In this document: positions 1 through 8,719 of the stretch, piece after piece
Layout of the letters: each line of letters starts with the position of its first letter
Position numbering within the stretch: the first letter of the stretch is position 1
Assembly: GCF_040546595.1 (NCBI RefSeq)
Contig: NZ_JBEPOB010000001.1
Coordinates: forward strand, 1,737,001-1,801,000
Source of the DNA: Bosea sp. OAE506
GTDB lineage: Bacteria; Pseudomonadota; Alphaproteobacteria; Rhizobiales; Beijerinckiaceae
Length of the DNA stretch: 64,000 bases
Direction of reading: 5' to 3'
The notes under the pieces: model-generated
What the model was told of the DNA's origin: nothing
Databases searched by the model: none
What the model saw: the letters and a program-made list of their open reading frames with translations, nothing else
Program-made: the position numbers and the translations under genes

Positions 1-116
1 AGGGCGGCGAGCCCGAGCCAGAGCAGGAAGATGCCGGGTGCCAGCACCTCGCCGCCGATGAGGACGAGGCCGAGGATGACCCAGCCCCAGGCGCCGGACA
101 GGATGGCGGGCAGCAT
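1..116 (-). CDS. NfeD-like membrane protein, N-terminal part (runs off the window)
   Basis: Only the first 38 or so codons lie in the window. The start is ATG at 114-116 on the minus strand, 8 bases after the stop of the SPFH gene, so the two are co-transcribed. The visible protein begins MLPAILSGAWGWVILGLVL and continues as hydrophobic sequence with a GGEVLAPGIFLLWLGLAA segment, typical of the first membrane helices of NfeD-family proteins. NfeD proteins are usually encoded next to SPFH/stomatin proteins and work with them in membrane organisation; the gene order here matches. The soluble OB-fold end is outside the window, so completeness cannot be judged. Confidence 0.8.
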   Translation of the reverse strand, partial: MLPAILSGAWGWVILGLVLIGGEVLAPGIFLLWLGLAA

Positions 117-124
117 CGGCGGCC

Positions 125-1102
125 TCAGGCGTTGCGGCCGGTCGGCGGCACGGAGGCCGTTCGCCGGCCGTCGACCGCATCGTCGCCGAACACGGCGCGG
201 GTGAGCTGGGCGATACCACCGACGGTTCCGGCGAGCGCTGCGGCCTCGATCGGCACGATCACCACCTTGCTGTTAGGTGCGCTGGCGATTGCCTTCAGCG
301 CATCGGTGTAGCGCTCCGCGATCAGGAAGTTCGCGGCCTGGATGTCGCCCTTGCTGATGGCCTCCGAGACCATGGCGGTGGCGGAAGCCTCGGCCTGGGC
401 GGAGCGCTCGCGCGCTTCGGCGTCGCGGAAGGCGGCCTCCTTGCGGCCCTCGGCGGCAAGGATCTGCGATTGCTTGAGCCCTTCGGCCCGCAGGATCTCG
501 GCCTGGCGCATGCCGTCGGCCTCCAGCACGGCGGCTCGCTTCTCGCGCTCCGCCTTCATCTGGCGGTTCATCGCGCCAACGATGTCGGCCGGGGGCAGGA
601 TGTCGCGAATCTCGATGCGGGTGACCTTGACGCCCCAGGGCGAAGCGGCTGCATCCATCACCCGCAGCAGCCGCTCGTTGATCTCGTCGCGGTGGGAGAG
701 CAACTGGTCGAGGTCCATCGAGCCGACGACTGTGCGGATATTGGTCATGGTCAGGGTAACCAGCGCGTCGTCGAGCGCCGAGACCTCGTAGCGCGCCTTG
801 GCGGCGTCCAGCACCTGGTAGAAGGCGGCGGCATCGATGCGCACGCCGGCATTGTCCTTGGTGATCGCCTCCTGCGAGGGAATGTCGAGCACCTGCTCCA
901 TGACATTCACCTTGTGGCCGATGCGGTCGATATAGGGGACGATCAGGTTGAGGCCCGCACTGAGCGTGCGCGAATACCGGCCGAAGCGCTCGACCGTGTA
1001 GTTGTAGCCCTGCGGCACCGTCTTCACCAGGAAGGCGATGGTGATGACGACGAGCATCACCAGGACGATCACGAAGATGCTGAAGCCCGAGAGCGTGTCC
1101 AT
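125..1102 (-). CDS. SPFH/Band 7 (stomatin-like, QmcA-type) membrane protein
   Basis: The 325-residue protein has one N-terminal membrane helix (residues about 6-27), an SPFH domain (about 28-190) starting with the usual PQGYNYTVERFGRY motif, and an Ala/Glu/Arg-rich coiled coil (about 190-260). This layout matches slipin/QmcA-type proteins, which oligomerise at the inner membrane and support membrane microdomains and protein quality control. I chose ATG at 1102 over an in-frame start at 1180 because AGGAGA lies 11 bases upstream and the membrane helix then follows at once. The downstream NfeD gene is the usual partner. It is divergent from the AceE-like gene across about 240 bp. Confidence 0.9.
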   Translation of the reverse strand: MDTLSGFSIFVIVLVMLVVITIAFLVKTVPQGYNYTVERFGRYSRTLSAGLNLIVPYIDRIGHKVNVMEQVLDIPSQEAITKDNAGVRIDAAAFYQVLDAAKARYEVSALDDALVTLTMTNIRTVVGSMDLDQLLSHRDEINERLLRVMDAAASPWGVKVTRIEIRDILPPADIVGAMNRQMKAEREKRAAVLEADGMRQAEILRAEGLKQSQILAAEGRKEAAFRDAEARERSAQAEASATAMVSEAISKGDIQAANFLIAERYTDALKAIASAPNSKVVIVPIEAAALAGTVGGIAQLTRAVFGDDAVDGRRTASVPPTGRNA

Positions 1103-1345
1103 GAGGTGAGCGTCTCCTGTCGCCTGGCCCCGCCGCGGGCCGGCGGCATGCAACCTGACGATTGCGACAGGCGAATGCAAGGTCGCGGCGGCGCAGGCGA
1201 CCCTGCCTGCGTACTTGGCAGTTCCTCGCTGCTAACCGCGCCCGCGTGGCAGAAACTGCTCAGAACGGCTTTGCCGAACCCGCGATTACGGTTCACATCG
1301 CGCGGCGCTTCCCGCATGATCGGGCATCTGCTGGAGAGCCGCACC

Positions 1346-3739
1346 ATGTCCGATCCGCGCCTGCCGATTCTCGCCGAACTCGAGAAGAAGATCCTCTGGC
1401 TCGCCTCCTGGACGATCCACAACGCCAACCATCTGCGCGACAGCGCCGACGGGATGAAGGTCGGCGGCCACCAGGCCTCCTCGGCCTCGCTGGCGACGAT
1501 CATGACCGCGCTCTACATGGCGGCGCTGCGGCCGCAGGACCGGGTGGCGGTGAAGCCGCACGCCTCGCCGATCTTCCATGCGATCAACTATCTGATGGGG
1601 CTGCAGACGCGCGAGAAGCTCGAGAACTTCCGCGGCTACAAGGGCGCGCAGAGCTATCCCTCGCGCACCAAGGACATCGACGACGTCGATTTCTCGACCG
1701 GCTCGGTGGGGCTGGGCGTGGCGCAGACGCTGTTCTCCTCGCTGACGCAGGATTATGTCCGCGCCCATGGCTGGGGGCTGGAGCGTCCCGAGGGCCGTAT
1801 GGTCTCGCTGATCGGCGACGCCGAGCTCGACGAGGGCAACATCTTCGAGGCCCTGATGGAGGGCTGGAAGCACGGCCTGCGCAACACCTGGTGGGTGATT
1901 GACTACAACCGCCAGTCGCTCGACGCCGTCATCCGCGAGGGGCTCTACGACCGCTTCGAGACGATGTTCCGCAATTTCGGCTGGGACGTCGTGACGCTTA
2001 AATACGGCTCGCTGCAGCAGGCCGCCTTCAAGGAGAAGGGCGGCGAACGGCTGAAGGCCTGGATCGATTCCTGCCCGAACCAGCTCTATTCAGCACTGAC
2101 CTTCCAGGGCGGGGCGGCCTGGCGCAAGCGGCTGATGGACGATCTCGGCGACCAGGGGCCGGTCACGCAGCTGATCGAGAGCCGCTCCGATGCCGAGCTG
2201 TCGAAGCTGATGTGCAATCTCGGCGGACACGACCTGCCCTCGATCCTCGAGGCCTTCGAGGCCATCGACCATGACCGGCCGGTCTGCTTCCTGGCCTACA
2301 CCGTCAAGGGCTTCGGCCTGCCGCTGGCGGGGCACAAGGACAACCATGCCGGCCTGATGACCAAGGAGCAGATGGCGGGCTTCCAGAGCGCCAATGGCGT
2401 CCGGCCCGGCCATGAATGGGACCTGTTCGAGGGGTTGTCCCTGCCCGAGAGCGAGGTCCGCGCCTTCCTCGACCGCGTGCCCTTCTTTGCCGAGGGACGC
2501 CGCCGGCTGAGCGCGCCGGCGCTGCCGGTGCCCGCCAAGCTCGAGGCCGGCATCCAGCCGGTGATGTCGACGCAGATGGGCTTCGGCAAGATCCTCGACG
2601 AGATCGCCAAGGCGGGCGGGCCGCTGGCGGACCGGATCGTGACGACGGCACCCGACGTCACCGTCTCGACCAATCTCGGTCCCTGGGTGAACCGGCGCGG
2701 GCTCTTCGCCAAGGCCTCGATGGCCGACACCTTCAAGGACGAGCGCATCCCGTCGATGCAGAAATGGGAGTTCTCGCCCAAGGGCCAGCATGTCGAGCTG
2801 GGCATCGCCGAGATGAACCTGTTCATCAACCTCTCGGCGCTCGGCCTCTCGCACGCGACCTTCGGCGAGCGGCTGATCCCGATCGGCACGCTCTACGACC
2901 CCTTCATCTCGCGCGGCCTCGATGCGCTGAACTATGCCTGCTACCAGGATGCGCGCTTCATGGTGGTGGCGACGCCGTCGGGCGTGACGCTGGCGCCGGA
3001 AGGCGGGGCGCATCAGTCGATCGCGACGCCGCTGATCGGCATGAGCCAGGACGGCTTATGCGCCTTCGAGCCGGCCTTCGTCGACGAACTGGCGGTGATG
3101 ATGCGCTGGTCCTTCGACTATCTGCAGAAGGATGGCGAGGGCGACCCCGACGAGCGCACCTGGCTGCGCGACGAGACCGGCGGTTCGGTTTACCTGCGCC
3201 TCTCGACACTGCAGCTCGAGCAGCCGCAGCGCGCCATGACGCCCGAACTCGAAAGCGAGATCATCGACGGCGCCTATTGGCTGCGGAAGCCAGGCCCCAA
3301 CGCCTCGGTCGTGATCGCCTATACGGGCGCTGTCGCGGCGGAGGCGATCAAGGCGGTCGGGCTGCTCGGCGAGGACCGGCGCGATGTCGGGCTGCTCGCC
3401 ATCACCTCTGCCGACCGGCTCAATGCCGGCTGGCAGGCGGCCGAGCGGGCGCGCCAGCGCGGCAACCATCGCGCCACCAGCCATGTCGAGCGGCTGCTCG
3501 GCGATCTCTCACGCGATTGCGGCATCGTCTCGGTGCTGGACGGGCATCCGGCGACGCTGGCCTGGCTCGGCAGCGTGCATGGCCACAAGCAGAAGGCGCT
3601 CGGCGTAGAGCATTTCGGCCAGACCGGCACGGTCGCGGACCTCTATCGCCATTTCGGCATCGACGCGAATGCGATCGTCCATGCCGCGCAGGCGGCGGCG
3701 CCGGGGCGGCCGGTGCGCTATCTGAAGGCGCTGCCGTAA
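1346..3739 (+). CDS. Transketolase-superfamily enzyme resembling homodimeric pyruvate dehydrogenase E1 (AceE-like)
   Basis: The 797-residue protein has a thiamine diphosphate site (GDAELDEGN followed by a downstream Asn in DYNRQSLD, about residues 153-190) and the pyrimidine-binding and C-terminal domains of the transketolase fold (GQHVELGIAEMNLF, GVTLAPEGGAHQS). The order of domains is that of AceE, the decarboxylating E1 of the pyruvate dehydrogenase complex, but it is about 90 residues shorter than enterobacterial AceE, mainly at the N-terminus. No E2 or E3 gene lies nearby. The exact substrate is therefore open: pyruvate dehydrogenase E1-like is the likeliest label, another 2-oxo acid or ketol-transfer reaction cannot be excluded. 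Start ATG at 1346 has GGAGAG 7 bases upstream; the open frame further upstream runs antisense to the SPFH gene and is spurious. Confidence 0.8.
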   Translation: MSDPRLPILAELEKKILWLASWTIHNANHLRDSADGMKVGGHQASSASLATIMTALYMAALRPQDRVAVKPHASPIFHAINYLMGLQTREKLENFRGYKGAQSYPSRTKDIDDVDFSTGSVGLGVAQTLFSSLTQDYVRAHGWGLERPEGRMVSLIGDAELDEGNIFEALMEGWKHGLRNTWWVIDYNRQSLDAVIREGLYDRFETMFRNFGWDVVTLKYGSLQQAAFKEKGGERLKAWIDSCPNQLYSALTFQGGAAWRKRLMDDLGDQGPVTQLIESRSDAELSKLMCNLGGHDLPSILEAFEAIDHDRPVCFLAYTVKGFGLPLAGHKDNHAGLMTKEQMAGFQSANGVRPGHEWDLFEGLSLPESEVRAFLDRVPFFAEGRRRLSAPALPVPAKLEAGIQPVMSTQMGFGKILDEIAKAGGPLADRIVTTAPDVTVSTNLGPWVNRRGLFAKASMADTFKDERIPSMQKWEFSPKGQHVELGIAEMNLFINLSALGLSHATFGERLIPIGTLYDPFISRGLDALNYACYQDARFMVVATPSGVTLAPEGGAHQSIATPLIGMSQDGLCAFEPAFVDELAVMMRWSFDYLQKDGEGDPDERTWLRDETGGSVYLRLSTLQLEQPQRAMTPELESEIIDGAYWLRKPGPNASVVIAYTGAVAAEAIKAVGLLGEDRRDVGLLAITSADRLNAGWQAAERARQRGNHRATSHVERLLGDLSRDCGIVSVLDGHPATLAWLGSVHGHKQKALGVEHFGQTGTVADLYRHFGIDANAIVHAAQAAAPGRPVRYLKALP

Positions 3740-3748
3740 GGCGCCCAA

Positions 3749-3843
3749 CGTCATTATCGGGCGGCGCGCAGCGCCGGCCCGAGGATCTCATGACGAGAAA
3801 GAGCTGGTTTGCGTGGTGGTCGGGTCAAGCCCGACCATGACGG
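3749..3843. repeat. Palindromic intergenic repeat (GTCAT...ATGAC family)
   Basis: The outer ends are GTCATTATCGGGC and its imperfect complement GCCCGACCATGAC, with an internal CGAGGATCTCATGACGAG block. Similar elements, always opening with GTCAT and closing with ATGAC around a CCCGAG or CGGGC core, occur at 14206, 35471, 41188, 56421 and 57230. All are intergenic. This one sits directly after the AceE-like gene and could also act as a transcription barrier. Confidence 0.75.
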
Positions 3844-3850
3844 CCACGCT

Positions 3851-4156
3851 TCAGAAGCGCGGCGTCGCGAAGGTGTTGGCGAAGGGGTTCGCGCCGGCGC
3901 CGATGCGGCCGGGCAGGGTGTCCTCGCCATAGAATCCGCCGAAGCTGGCATAGGCCGGCGTCGCGCCCATGTGCTGGCTGGCATAGCGGTTCATCGAGCC
4001 CACGGGCACGACGTTGCCGAGGTCGAAATAGCTGCGCTTCTGCACGGTCACGCGCAGCGGGCCGCGGCGGTTCTGCGCTTCCGCGAAGGAGACCCACACG
4101 GTCGACGCGGCGACGGAGAGTGCGAAAACGGCGGCGAGACGCTTGAGCGAACCCAT
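3851..4156 (-). CDS. Small secreted hypothetical protein
   Basis: The 101-residue product starts MGSLKRLAAVFALSVAAS and has a classical signal peptide, with likely cleavage after SFAEA-Q (about residue 27). The mature part is short, Gly/Ala/Phe-rich, and ends in GANPFANTFATPRF; no domain is recognised. It stands alone on the minus strand between the AceE-like gene and the pair of related membrane proteins. Codon use is like its neighbours, and the signal peptide argues that it is a real periplasmic or exported protein. I cannot assign a function. Confidence 0.7.
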   Translation of the reverse strand: MGSLKRLAAVFALSVAASTVWVSFAEAQNRRGPLRVTVQKRSYFDLGNVVPVGSMNRYASQHMGATPAYASFGGFYGEDTLPGRIGAGANPFANTFATPRF

Positions 4157-4246
4157 GGCGACGACATCTCCAGAACAGCGGCGATCCGCTTGGTACGAGA
4201 ACGGGACTCTATGGTGAATCCTAGACTACCGTAGTTAACGATTTTG

Positions 4247-5038
4247 TCAGCGCGGCCACAGGGGAAATGTGTCGCCAGAGCCGCCGGCCATGCCGATCAC
4301 GCCGCCCTTGCGATCCCTGACGACCCGGCGCGTGCCGGGCGGGTAGAAGGTGGTGTTCTGGCATTGGGCCGCCTGGCCGGAGCGGCCGGCGAGATAGGCC
4401 AGAGCCGCCGATTCGCGCCGCGCGGGCTCGAGCTTCATCCGGTCGATGAGGCAGGCCAGGGAGGCGGCGTTGGCGTCTTGGACCCCGGGCGCACAGTAAT
4501 AGCCGCCGAGCGCGAAGGCCGCGGTCTCGAAGGCGTTGCGGAAGACGATGCAGGTCCGCACGCGGCCGTCGAACTCCGCATAGATCAGATCGCGACCGGT
4601 GAAGGTGCCCCAGCGGGTCGTCATCGTGTAATGCGGCCCGCCGACCCGCGGACGCAGGACGCGCAGGGGCTCGAACTGCCAGAACAGCGGGGTGGTGAGC
4701 GTGAAGGGCCGGCCGGCCTCGTCGGGTTCTGCCAGGACGAGCGCGGCGAAGGTCTCGCCGGTGCCGGGGCCGCCGAACTGCCAGCCTTCCTCGCGCCCCC
4801 TTGTCGGGTGGGTGGCGACGAGCGGTGCGCCCCGCATGTTGGCCGGCTCGATCGTCCAGGAAAAGGCGGGTTGTCCCCGGCCGATGGTCGGCATCCTGCC
4901 GTAGAGCCACCAGGCCAGCAGCAGGATCAGCAGGAAGACGGCCGCGCCGAGGGCGAGGAAGAGGAAGCGCGCGACGCCCAGAGCCGCGGTTCCCGTGGCG
5001 CCGATCACGGCCATGGCGCGCGGGCTGTCGGTCGCCAT
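4247..5038 (-). CDS. Membrane-anchored hypothetical protein, paralogue of the upstream gene
   Basis: The 263-residue protein has an N-terminal membrane helix (FLFLALGAAVFLLILLLAWW, about residues 20-42) followed by an exported domain. The C-terminal part holds a pattern also found in the upstream gene product: CIVFR, then GGYYC, then ACLIDRM, then a last Cys in QAAQC. The shared cysteines suggest disulphides in the periplasm, which is inference. ATG at 5036-5038 sits 1 base from the stop of the upstream gene, so the two are one transcription unit. I do not recognise a named family. Confidence 0.75.
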   Translation of the reverse strand: MATDSPRAMAVIGATGTAALGVARFLFLALGAAVFLLILLLAWWLYGRMPTIGRGQPAFSWTIEPANMRGAPLVATHPTRGREEGWQFGGPGTGETFAALVLAEPDEAGRPFTLTTPLFWQFEPLRVLRPRVGGPHYTMTTRWGTFTGRDLIYAEFDGRVRTCIVFRNAFETAAFALGGYYCAPGVQDANAASLACLIDRMKLEPARRESAALAYLAGRSGQAAQCQNTTFYPPGTRRVVRDRKGGVIGMAGGSGDTFPLWPR

Positions 5039-5039
5039 G

Positions 5040-6161
5040 TCAGCGCTTCTCCGGCCGCCGCGTGCCGCCGGACGGAGGCGAGGCGGTCTTCGTCCGCAGG
5101 GCCGGTGTGGGGGCGTCGGCGTCGAGCCAGGACACCTTGCGCCCGCTGGCGGAAAGGCGCGGCGGGGCGCAGCCCGGCTGGCGGTTAAGTTCGCTGCGGG
5201 CAAAGGCGCCGCGCAGGGCTGGGTCCTCACCGGCGTTGAGGAGGTCGATACGGTCGATCAGGCAGACGAGCTGCCGGCGGTCTGCCGGTTTGCCCTCGCC
5301 GCCGCACCACCAGCCACTTAGGGCCAGCGGAACGGTGCCGGCCTCCATTCGGAAGGCGATGCAGGCGCGGCCGACCGGCCCGTCGCTCAGGGTCACGTCG
5401 GCGGCCTCGACTGGGCCAAAGCGCGTCTCGACCGCGGCCGGCAGGCTGCTGCGCTGGACCGACAGGCCTCGCGCCGCTGCGGCGCGCACCAGCGCGACGA
5501 TGAAGGGCCGCGACAGCTCCTCGCGCTCGTGGCGAACGGCGAGGCGCAGCGTCAGATGCGGCTTGGTCTCGTCAAAGCCGCCGAAGCTCAGCAGATCCTC
5601 GCGTTGCCGGCCGTCGGCGCTGCGCCGTGCTTCGAGCACGAGAGGCTGGCGCTCCAGCTCCGGGGATTCGAGGCCGAAGATCGGCATCGGCTTGGCGACG
5701 GCCACCCAGCTCTCCGGTCCGGCGGATGCGGTGCGCTGCGCCGCTCCCGCCTCGCCGGCAGGGCGCGGTGGCGTCTCCGAGAGTGTAGAATAGGCGGCGC
5801 TCGTCGCCTCGCTCTGCGAGGACAGGCCCGTGACGAGGGCGGCGGCAGCCCCGATGCCGGTGGCAGCCGCGACGCCGCGCCAGACGAGGCCGGTGGTCAG
5901 GCGCATCGCCGGCAGCCGCAGGACGCGGCGGAGCCAGGAGGCGGCGCGACCGACCGCGCGGCCCATGGCCTCGATGCGATCGGCCCCGCGGATCGCGGCC
6001 GCGGTCACGTCGATGCGGGCGAGCCGGGCGATGAGAGCCGCCAGCAACGGACGGACCCGCCCGAGAGCTCGCGCAGCCAGTGGCTGCCGCAGCCTCACGG
6101 CCCAGGGCCTCATCAAGAACAGGAATTGACCCGACGCCACGCGCAACCCATCCGCCTCCAT
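5040..6161 (-). CDS. Hypothetical protein with Arg-rich N-terminus, one membrane segment and Cys-conserved C-terminal domain
   Basis: About 373 residues. The first 90 residues are rich in Arg, Ala and Leu, then comes a weak membrane segment (GVAAATGIGAAAALVTGL), a variable linker, and a C-terminal domain with CIAFR, GWWCGG, VCLIDRI and a final RQPGC. The same four-cysteine pattern occurs in the adjacent downstream gene, so the two are probably diverged duplicates of one exported domain. ATG at 6161 was chosen; an in-frame TTG lies two codons upstream at 6167. First gene of a two-gene operon. No function assigned. Confidence 0.7.
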   Translation of the reverse strand: MEADGLRVASGQFLFLMRPWAVRLRQPLAARALGRVRPLLAALIARLARIDVTAAAIRGADRIEAMGRAVGRAASWLRRVLRLPAMRLTTGLVWRGVAAATGIGAAAALVTGLSSQSEATSAAYSTLSETPPRPAGEAGAAQRTASAGPESWVAVAKPMPIFGLESPELERQPLVLEARRSADGRQREDLLSFGGFDETKPHLTLRLAVRHEREELSRPFIVALVRAAAARGLSVQRSSLPAAVETRFGPVEAADVTLSDGPVGRACIAFRMEAGTVPLALSGWWCGGEGKPADRRQLVCLIDRIDLLNAGEDPALRGAFARSELNRQPGCAPPRLSASGRKVSWLDADAPTPALRTKTASPPSGGTRRPEKR

Positions 6162-6601
6162 CGCCAAACTGCGGCCTCGCCCGCGACAAGCTGGGCGAGG
6201 GGCGGTCAGCAGGCCGTTACCGGCGCAGGGGTTTCGCGACGCAGCGTGAATCGTCGGTCAACGCACAGGGTTAACGCTCCGCAACGAAGCCTGACGCGGG
6301 GGCAGTCCGATTGACTTTTGCGCGTCCAGGGTGTTCTCACAGGCCGGTGTCACGCGGGGCGAAGCTCCGCGCGCGACACCGCGATGTCTTCAGCCCTTCG
6401 GGATTGGCCCCTGTGACCGTCCGTCAGACGACGAAACACACGACCAAAACGGCGACCGGGACCACCGGCACGCCGCGCTGAAACTCGCCTCGGTTCCGGG
6501 TCCCTCTCCCCCCGGCGGGGGCTGACGCCGGACCCGCCCTGCCATCGGGCGGACGGTGCCGAGGGGGAGACCAACCGGGTTCATCCGAAAGGAACATCAC
6601 C
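6162..6601. other. 440 bp divergent intergenic region
   Basis: The region lies between the hypothetical pair (minus strand) and asd (plus strand). I see no convincing gene. A possible plus-strand promoter has TTGACT at 6311-6316 with a weak TTCTCA box 17 bases on. The last 100 bases before asd contain GC-rich inverted segments (CCCCCCGGCGGGGG near 6509 and GCCCTGCC/GGACGGTGCC parts) that could form a leader structure, and the asd ribosome site AAAGGAAC. No known riboswitch was recognised. Confidence 0.4.
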
Positions 6602-7636
6602 ATGAGCTTCAAGGTCGCGATCGTCGGCGCCACGGGAAATGTGGGCCGCGAGATGCTTGACATCCTGGCCGAGCGGGCCTTTCCCGTCAGCGAGGTCGTG
6701 GCGCTGGCCTCGTCGCGCTCGATCGGGACGGAAGTCTCGTTCGGCGACAGGACGCTGAAGTGCAAGTCGCTCGAGCATTACGACTTCTCCGACACCGACA
6801 TCTGCCTGATGTCGGCCGGCGGCGAGATCTCGAAGGTGTGGTCGCCCAAGATCGGCCAGCAGGGCTGCGTCGTGATCGACAACTCCTCGGCCTGGCGCAT
6901 GCATCCCGACGTGCCGCTGATTGTGCCGGAGGTGAACGCCGCCGCCGTCGCCGGCTTCACCAAGATGAACATCATCGCCAATCCGAACTGCTCTACCGCG
7001 CAGCTCGTCGTGGCGCTGAAGCCGCTGCACGACAAGTACGGCGTCAAGCGCGTCGTCGTCTCGACCTACCAGTCGGTCTCCGGCGCGGGCAAGGAGGGCA
7101 TGGACGAGCTCTTCAACCAGACGCGCGCCGTGTTCTCGGCCGGCGAGGTCGTGACCAAGAAGTTCCCGGCCCGCATCTCCTTCAACCTCATCCCGCAGAT
7201 CGACGTCTTCATGGAGGACGGCTTCACCAAGGAAGAGTGGAAGATGATGGTCGAGACCAAGAAGATCCTCGACCCGAAGATCAAGCTCACCGCGACCTGC
7301 GTGCGCGTGCCGGTCTTCATCGGCCATTCCGAGAGCGTCAACATCGAGTGCGAGAAGCCGGTGACGGCCGACGAGGCGCGCGAGGTGCTGCGCGCGGCGC
7401 CGGGCATCCTCGTGATCGACAAGCACGAGCCCGGTGGCTACATCACCCCGCATGAGGCGGCCGGCGAGGACGCGACTTACATCTCCCGCATCCGCGAGGA
7501 CGCGACGGTCGAGAACGGCCTGGCCTTCTGGTGCGTCTCCGACAATCTGCGCAAGGGCGCGGCGCTGAACGCGGTGCAGATCGCCGAGGTGCTGGTCAAC
7601 CGCAAGCTGATCCAGCCGCGGCAGAAGGCGGCCTGA
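6602..7636 (+). CDS. asd: Aspartate-semialdehyde dehydrogenase
   Basis: Makes L-aspartate 4-semialdehyde from aspartyl phosphate with NADPH, the branch step to lysine/diaminopimelate, threonine and methionine. The 344-residue protein has the NADP loop GATGNVG at residues 9-15, the catalytic cysteine in NPNCSTAQ (Cys130), and the QSVSGAGKEGM segment of the bacterial Asd family; length is normal. AAAGGAAC precedes the ATG. It is followed by a strong Rho-independent terminator, so it is probably monocistronic. Identification is secure. Confidence 0.97.
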   Translation: MSFKVAIVGATGNVGREMLDILAERAFPVSEVVALASSRSIGTEVSFGDRTLKCKSLEHYDFSDTDICLMSAGGEISKVWSPKIGQQGCVVIDNSSAWRMHPDVPLIVPEVNAAAVAGFTKMNIIANPNCSTAQLVVALKPLHDKYGVKRVVVSTYQSVSGAGKEGMDELFNQTRAVFSAGEVVTKKFPARISFNLIPQIDVFMEDGFTKEEWKMMVETKKILDPKIKLTATCVRVPVFIGHSESVNIECEKPVTADEAREVLRAAPGILVIDKHEPGGYITPHEAAGEDATYISRIREDATVENGLAFWCVSDNLRKGAALNAVQIAEVLVNRKLIQPRQKAA

Positions 7637-7665
7637 GCCGTCTTTGACGGAAGCGCGATGATCGA

Positions 7666-7690
7666 GGCGGGCCTTGCGGCCCGCCTTTTT
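7666..7690 (+). terminator. Rho-independent terminator of asd
   Basis: Stem GGCGGGCC (7666-7673) and GGCCCGCC (7678-7685), loop TTGC, then five Ts. It starts 30 bases after the asd stop codon. Confidence 0.9.
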
Positions 7691-7783
7691 CGTTTCCGGC
7701 TGCATGCGCACCGGTCGTTCTTTGCGCAACCGATCGCCGGCAAAGCTCTCTAAGATCGTGGTTCCCGCCGCTGCGATTCTGCC

Positions 7784-8713
7784 GTGCCCCACGCCCCGTC
7801 GACCGAACCGCCGCCGCCGATCCCGACCGCAGCCGCTCCGCCGCGGCGCGACGCGCCCCTGCGCGGGATCGCCTTCGTGCTGCTGGCCAGCATCTTCCTG
7901 ACCTCGGCAGACATGGTCTCCAAGCTGCTGACGCAGCAGATCTCGCCCCTGCAGGTGAGCTGGCTGCGCTACAGCACCTTCACCCTGATCATGCTCGGCA
8001 TCGTCTGGCGGCGCGGGGGCCTCGCCCGCTTGTCGACGCAGCGCCCGGCGCTGCAGATCCTGCGCGGGATCGGCCTCCTGGCTTCGTCCGTGCTCTTCGT
8101 GATGGCGCTGCGCTACATGCCGCTGGCGGATGCGACCGCGACCGGCTTCGTCGCGCCGCTCTTCGTCACGGCGCTGTCGATCCCGATCCTGCGCGAGACG
8201 ATCGGCTGGCGGCGCTGGACGGCGACGCTGGTCGGCTTCGTCGGCGTGCTGATCGTGGTGCGGCCGGGCGGCGCGGGCTTCCAGATCGCCTCGCTTCTGG
8301 CCGTGGCCTCGGCCCTGTCCTGGGCCTTCGCGATGATCATGACGCGGATGATGAGCCGCACCGAGAGCCCGCTGACGACGCTGGCCTATTCGGCGCTGGT
8401 CGGCCTGGGCCTGCTCAGCCTCGCCGTGCCCTTCGTCTGGACTCCGGTGACGCCGACGATCGTCGCCATGGGCGTCTTCATCGGGGTGTCCTCGACAATG
8501 GGCCACTGGCTGATCGTGCTGGCCTATCGCCATGGCGACGCCTCGCTGCTGGCGCCGTTCTCCTACATCCAGCTGCTCTGGGCCTCGCTGTTCGGCCTCT
8601 TCATCTTCAGCGTATTGCCCGACCTCTGGACGCTGGTCGGCGCGGTCATCATCGCGGGCTCGGGCCTTTACACGGCGCATCGCGAGCGCCTCAAGGCGCG
8701 CGAGGCAAGCTGA
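7784..8713 (+). CDS. EamA/DMT-family membrane transporter
   Basis: The 309-residue protein has about ten predicted membrane helices in two EamA repeats: LLASIFLTSADMVSKLLTQQ starts the first, and the second covers LAVASALSWAFAMIMTRMM onward. The family exports small metabolites; the substrate cannot be told from sequence. The start is GTG at 7784, preceded by a 23-residue Pro/Ala-rich cytoplasmic tail; there is no clear Shine-Dalgarno site, and no ATG occurs before the first helix. It runs convergent with the TetR gene, whose stop lies 6 bases after this one. Confidence 0.88.
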   Translation: MPHAPSTEPPPPIPTAAAPPRRDAPLRGIAFVLLASIFLTSADMVSKLLTQQISPLQVSWLRYSTFTLIMLGIVWRRGGLARLSTQRPALQILRGIGLLASSVLFVMALRYMPLADATATGFVAPLFVTALSIPILRETIGWRRWTATLVGFVGVLIVVRPGGAGFQIASLLAVASALSWAFAMIMTRMMSRTESPLTTLAYSALVGLGLLSLAVPFVWTPVTPTIVAMGVFIGVSSTMGHWLIVLAYRHGDASLLAPFSYIQLLWASLFGLFIFSVLPDLWTLVGAVIIAGSGLYTAHRERLKAREAS

Positions 8714-8719
8714 CGCGGC

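Noticed and set aside
6581..8680. A 699-codon minus-strand frame opposite asd and the DMT transporter.
   Set aside because: It spans two unrelated genes and their terminator; composition is typical of antisense noise.
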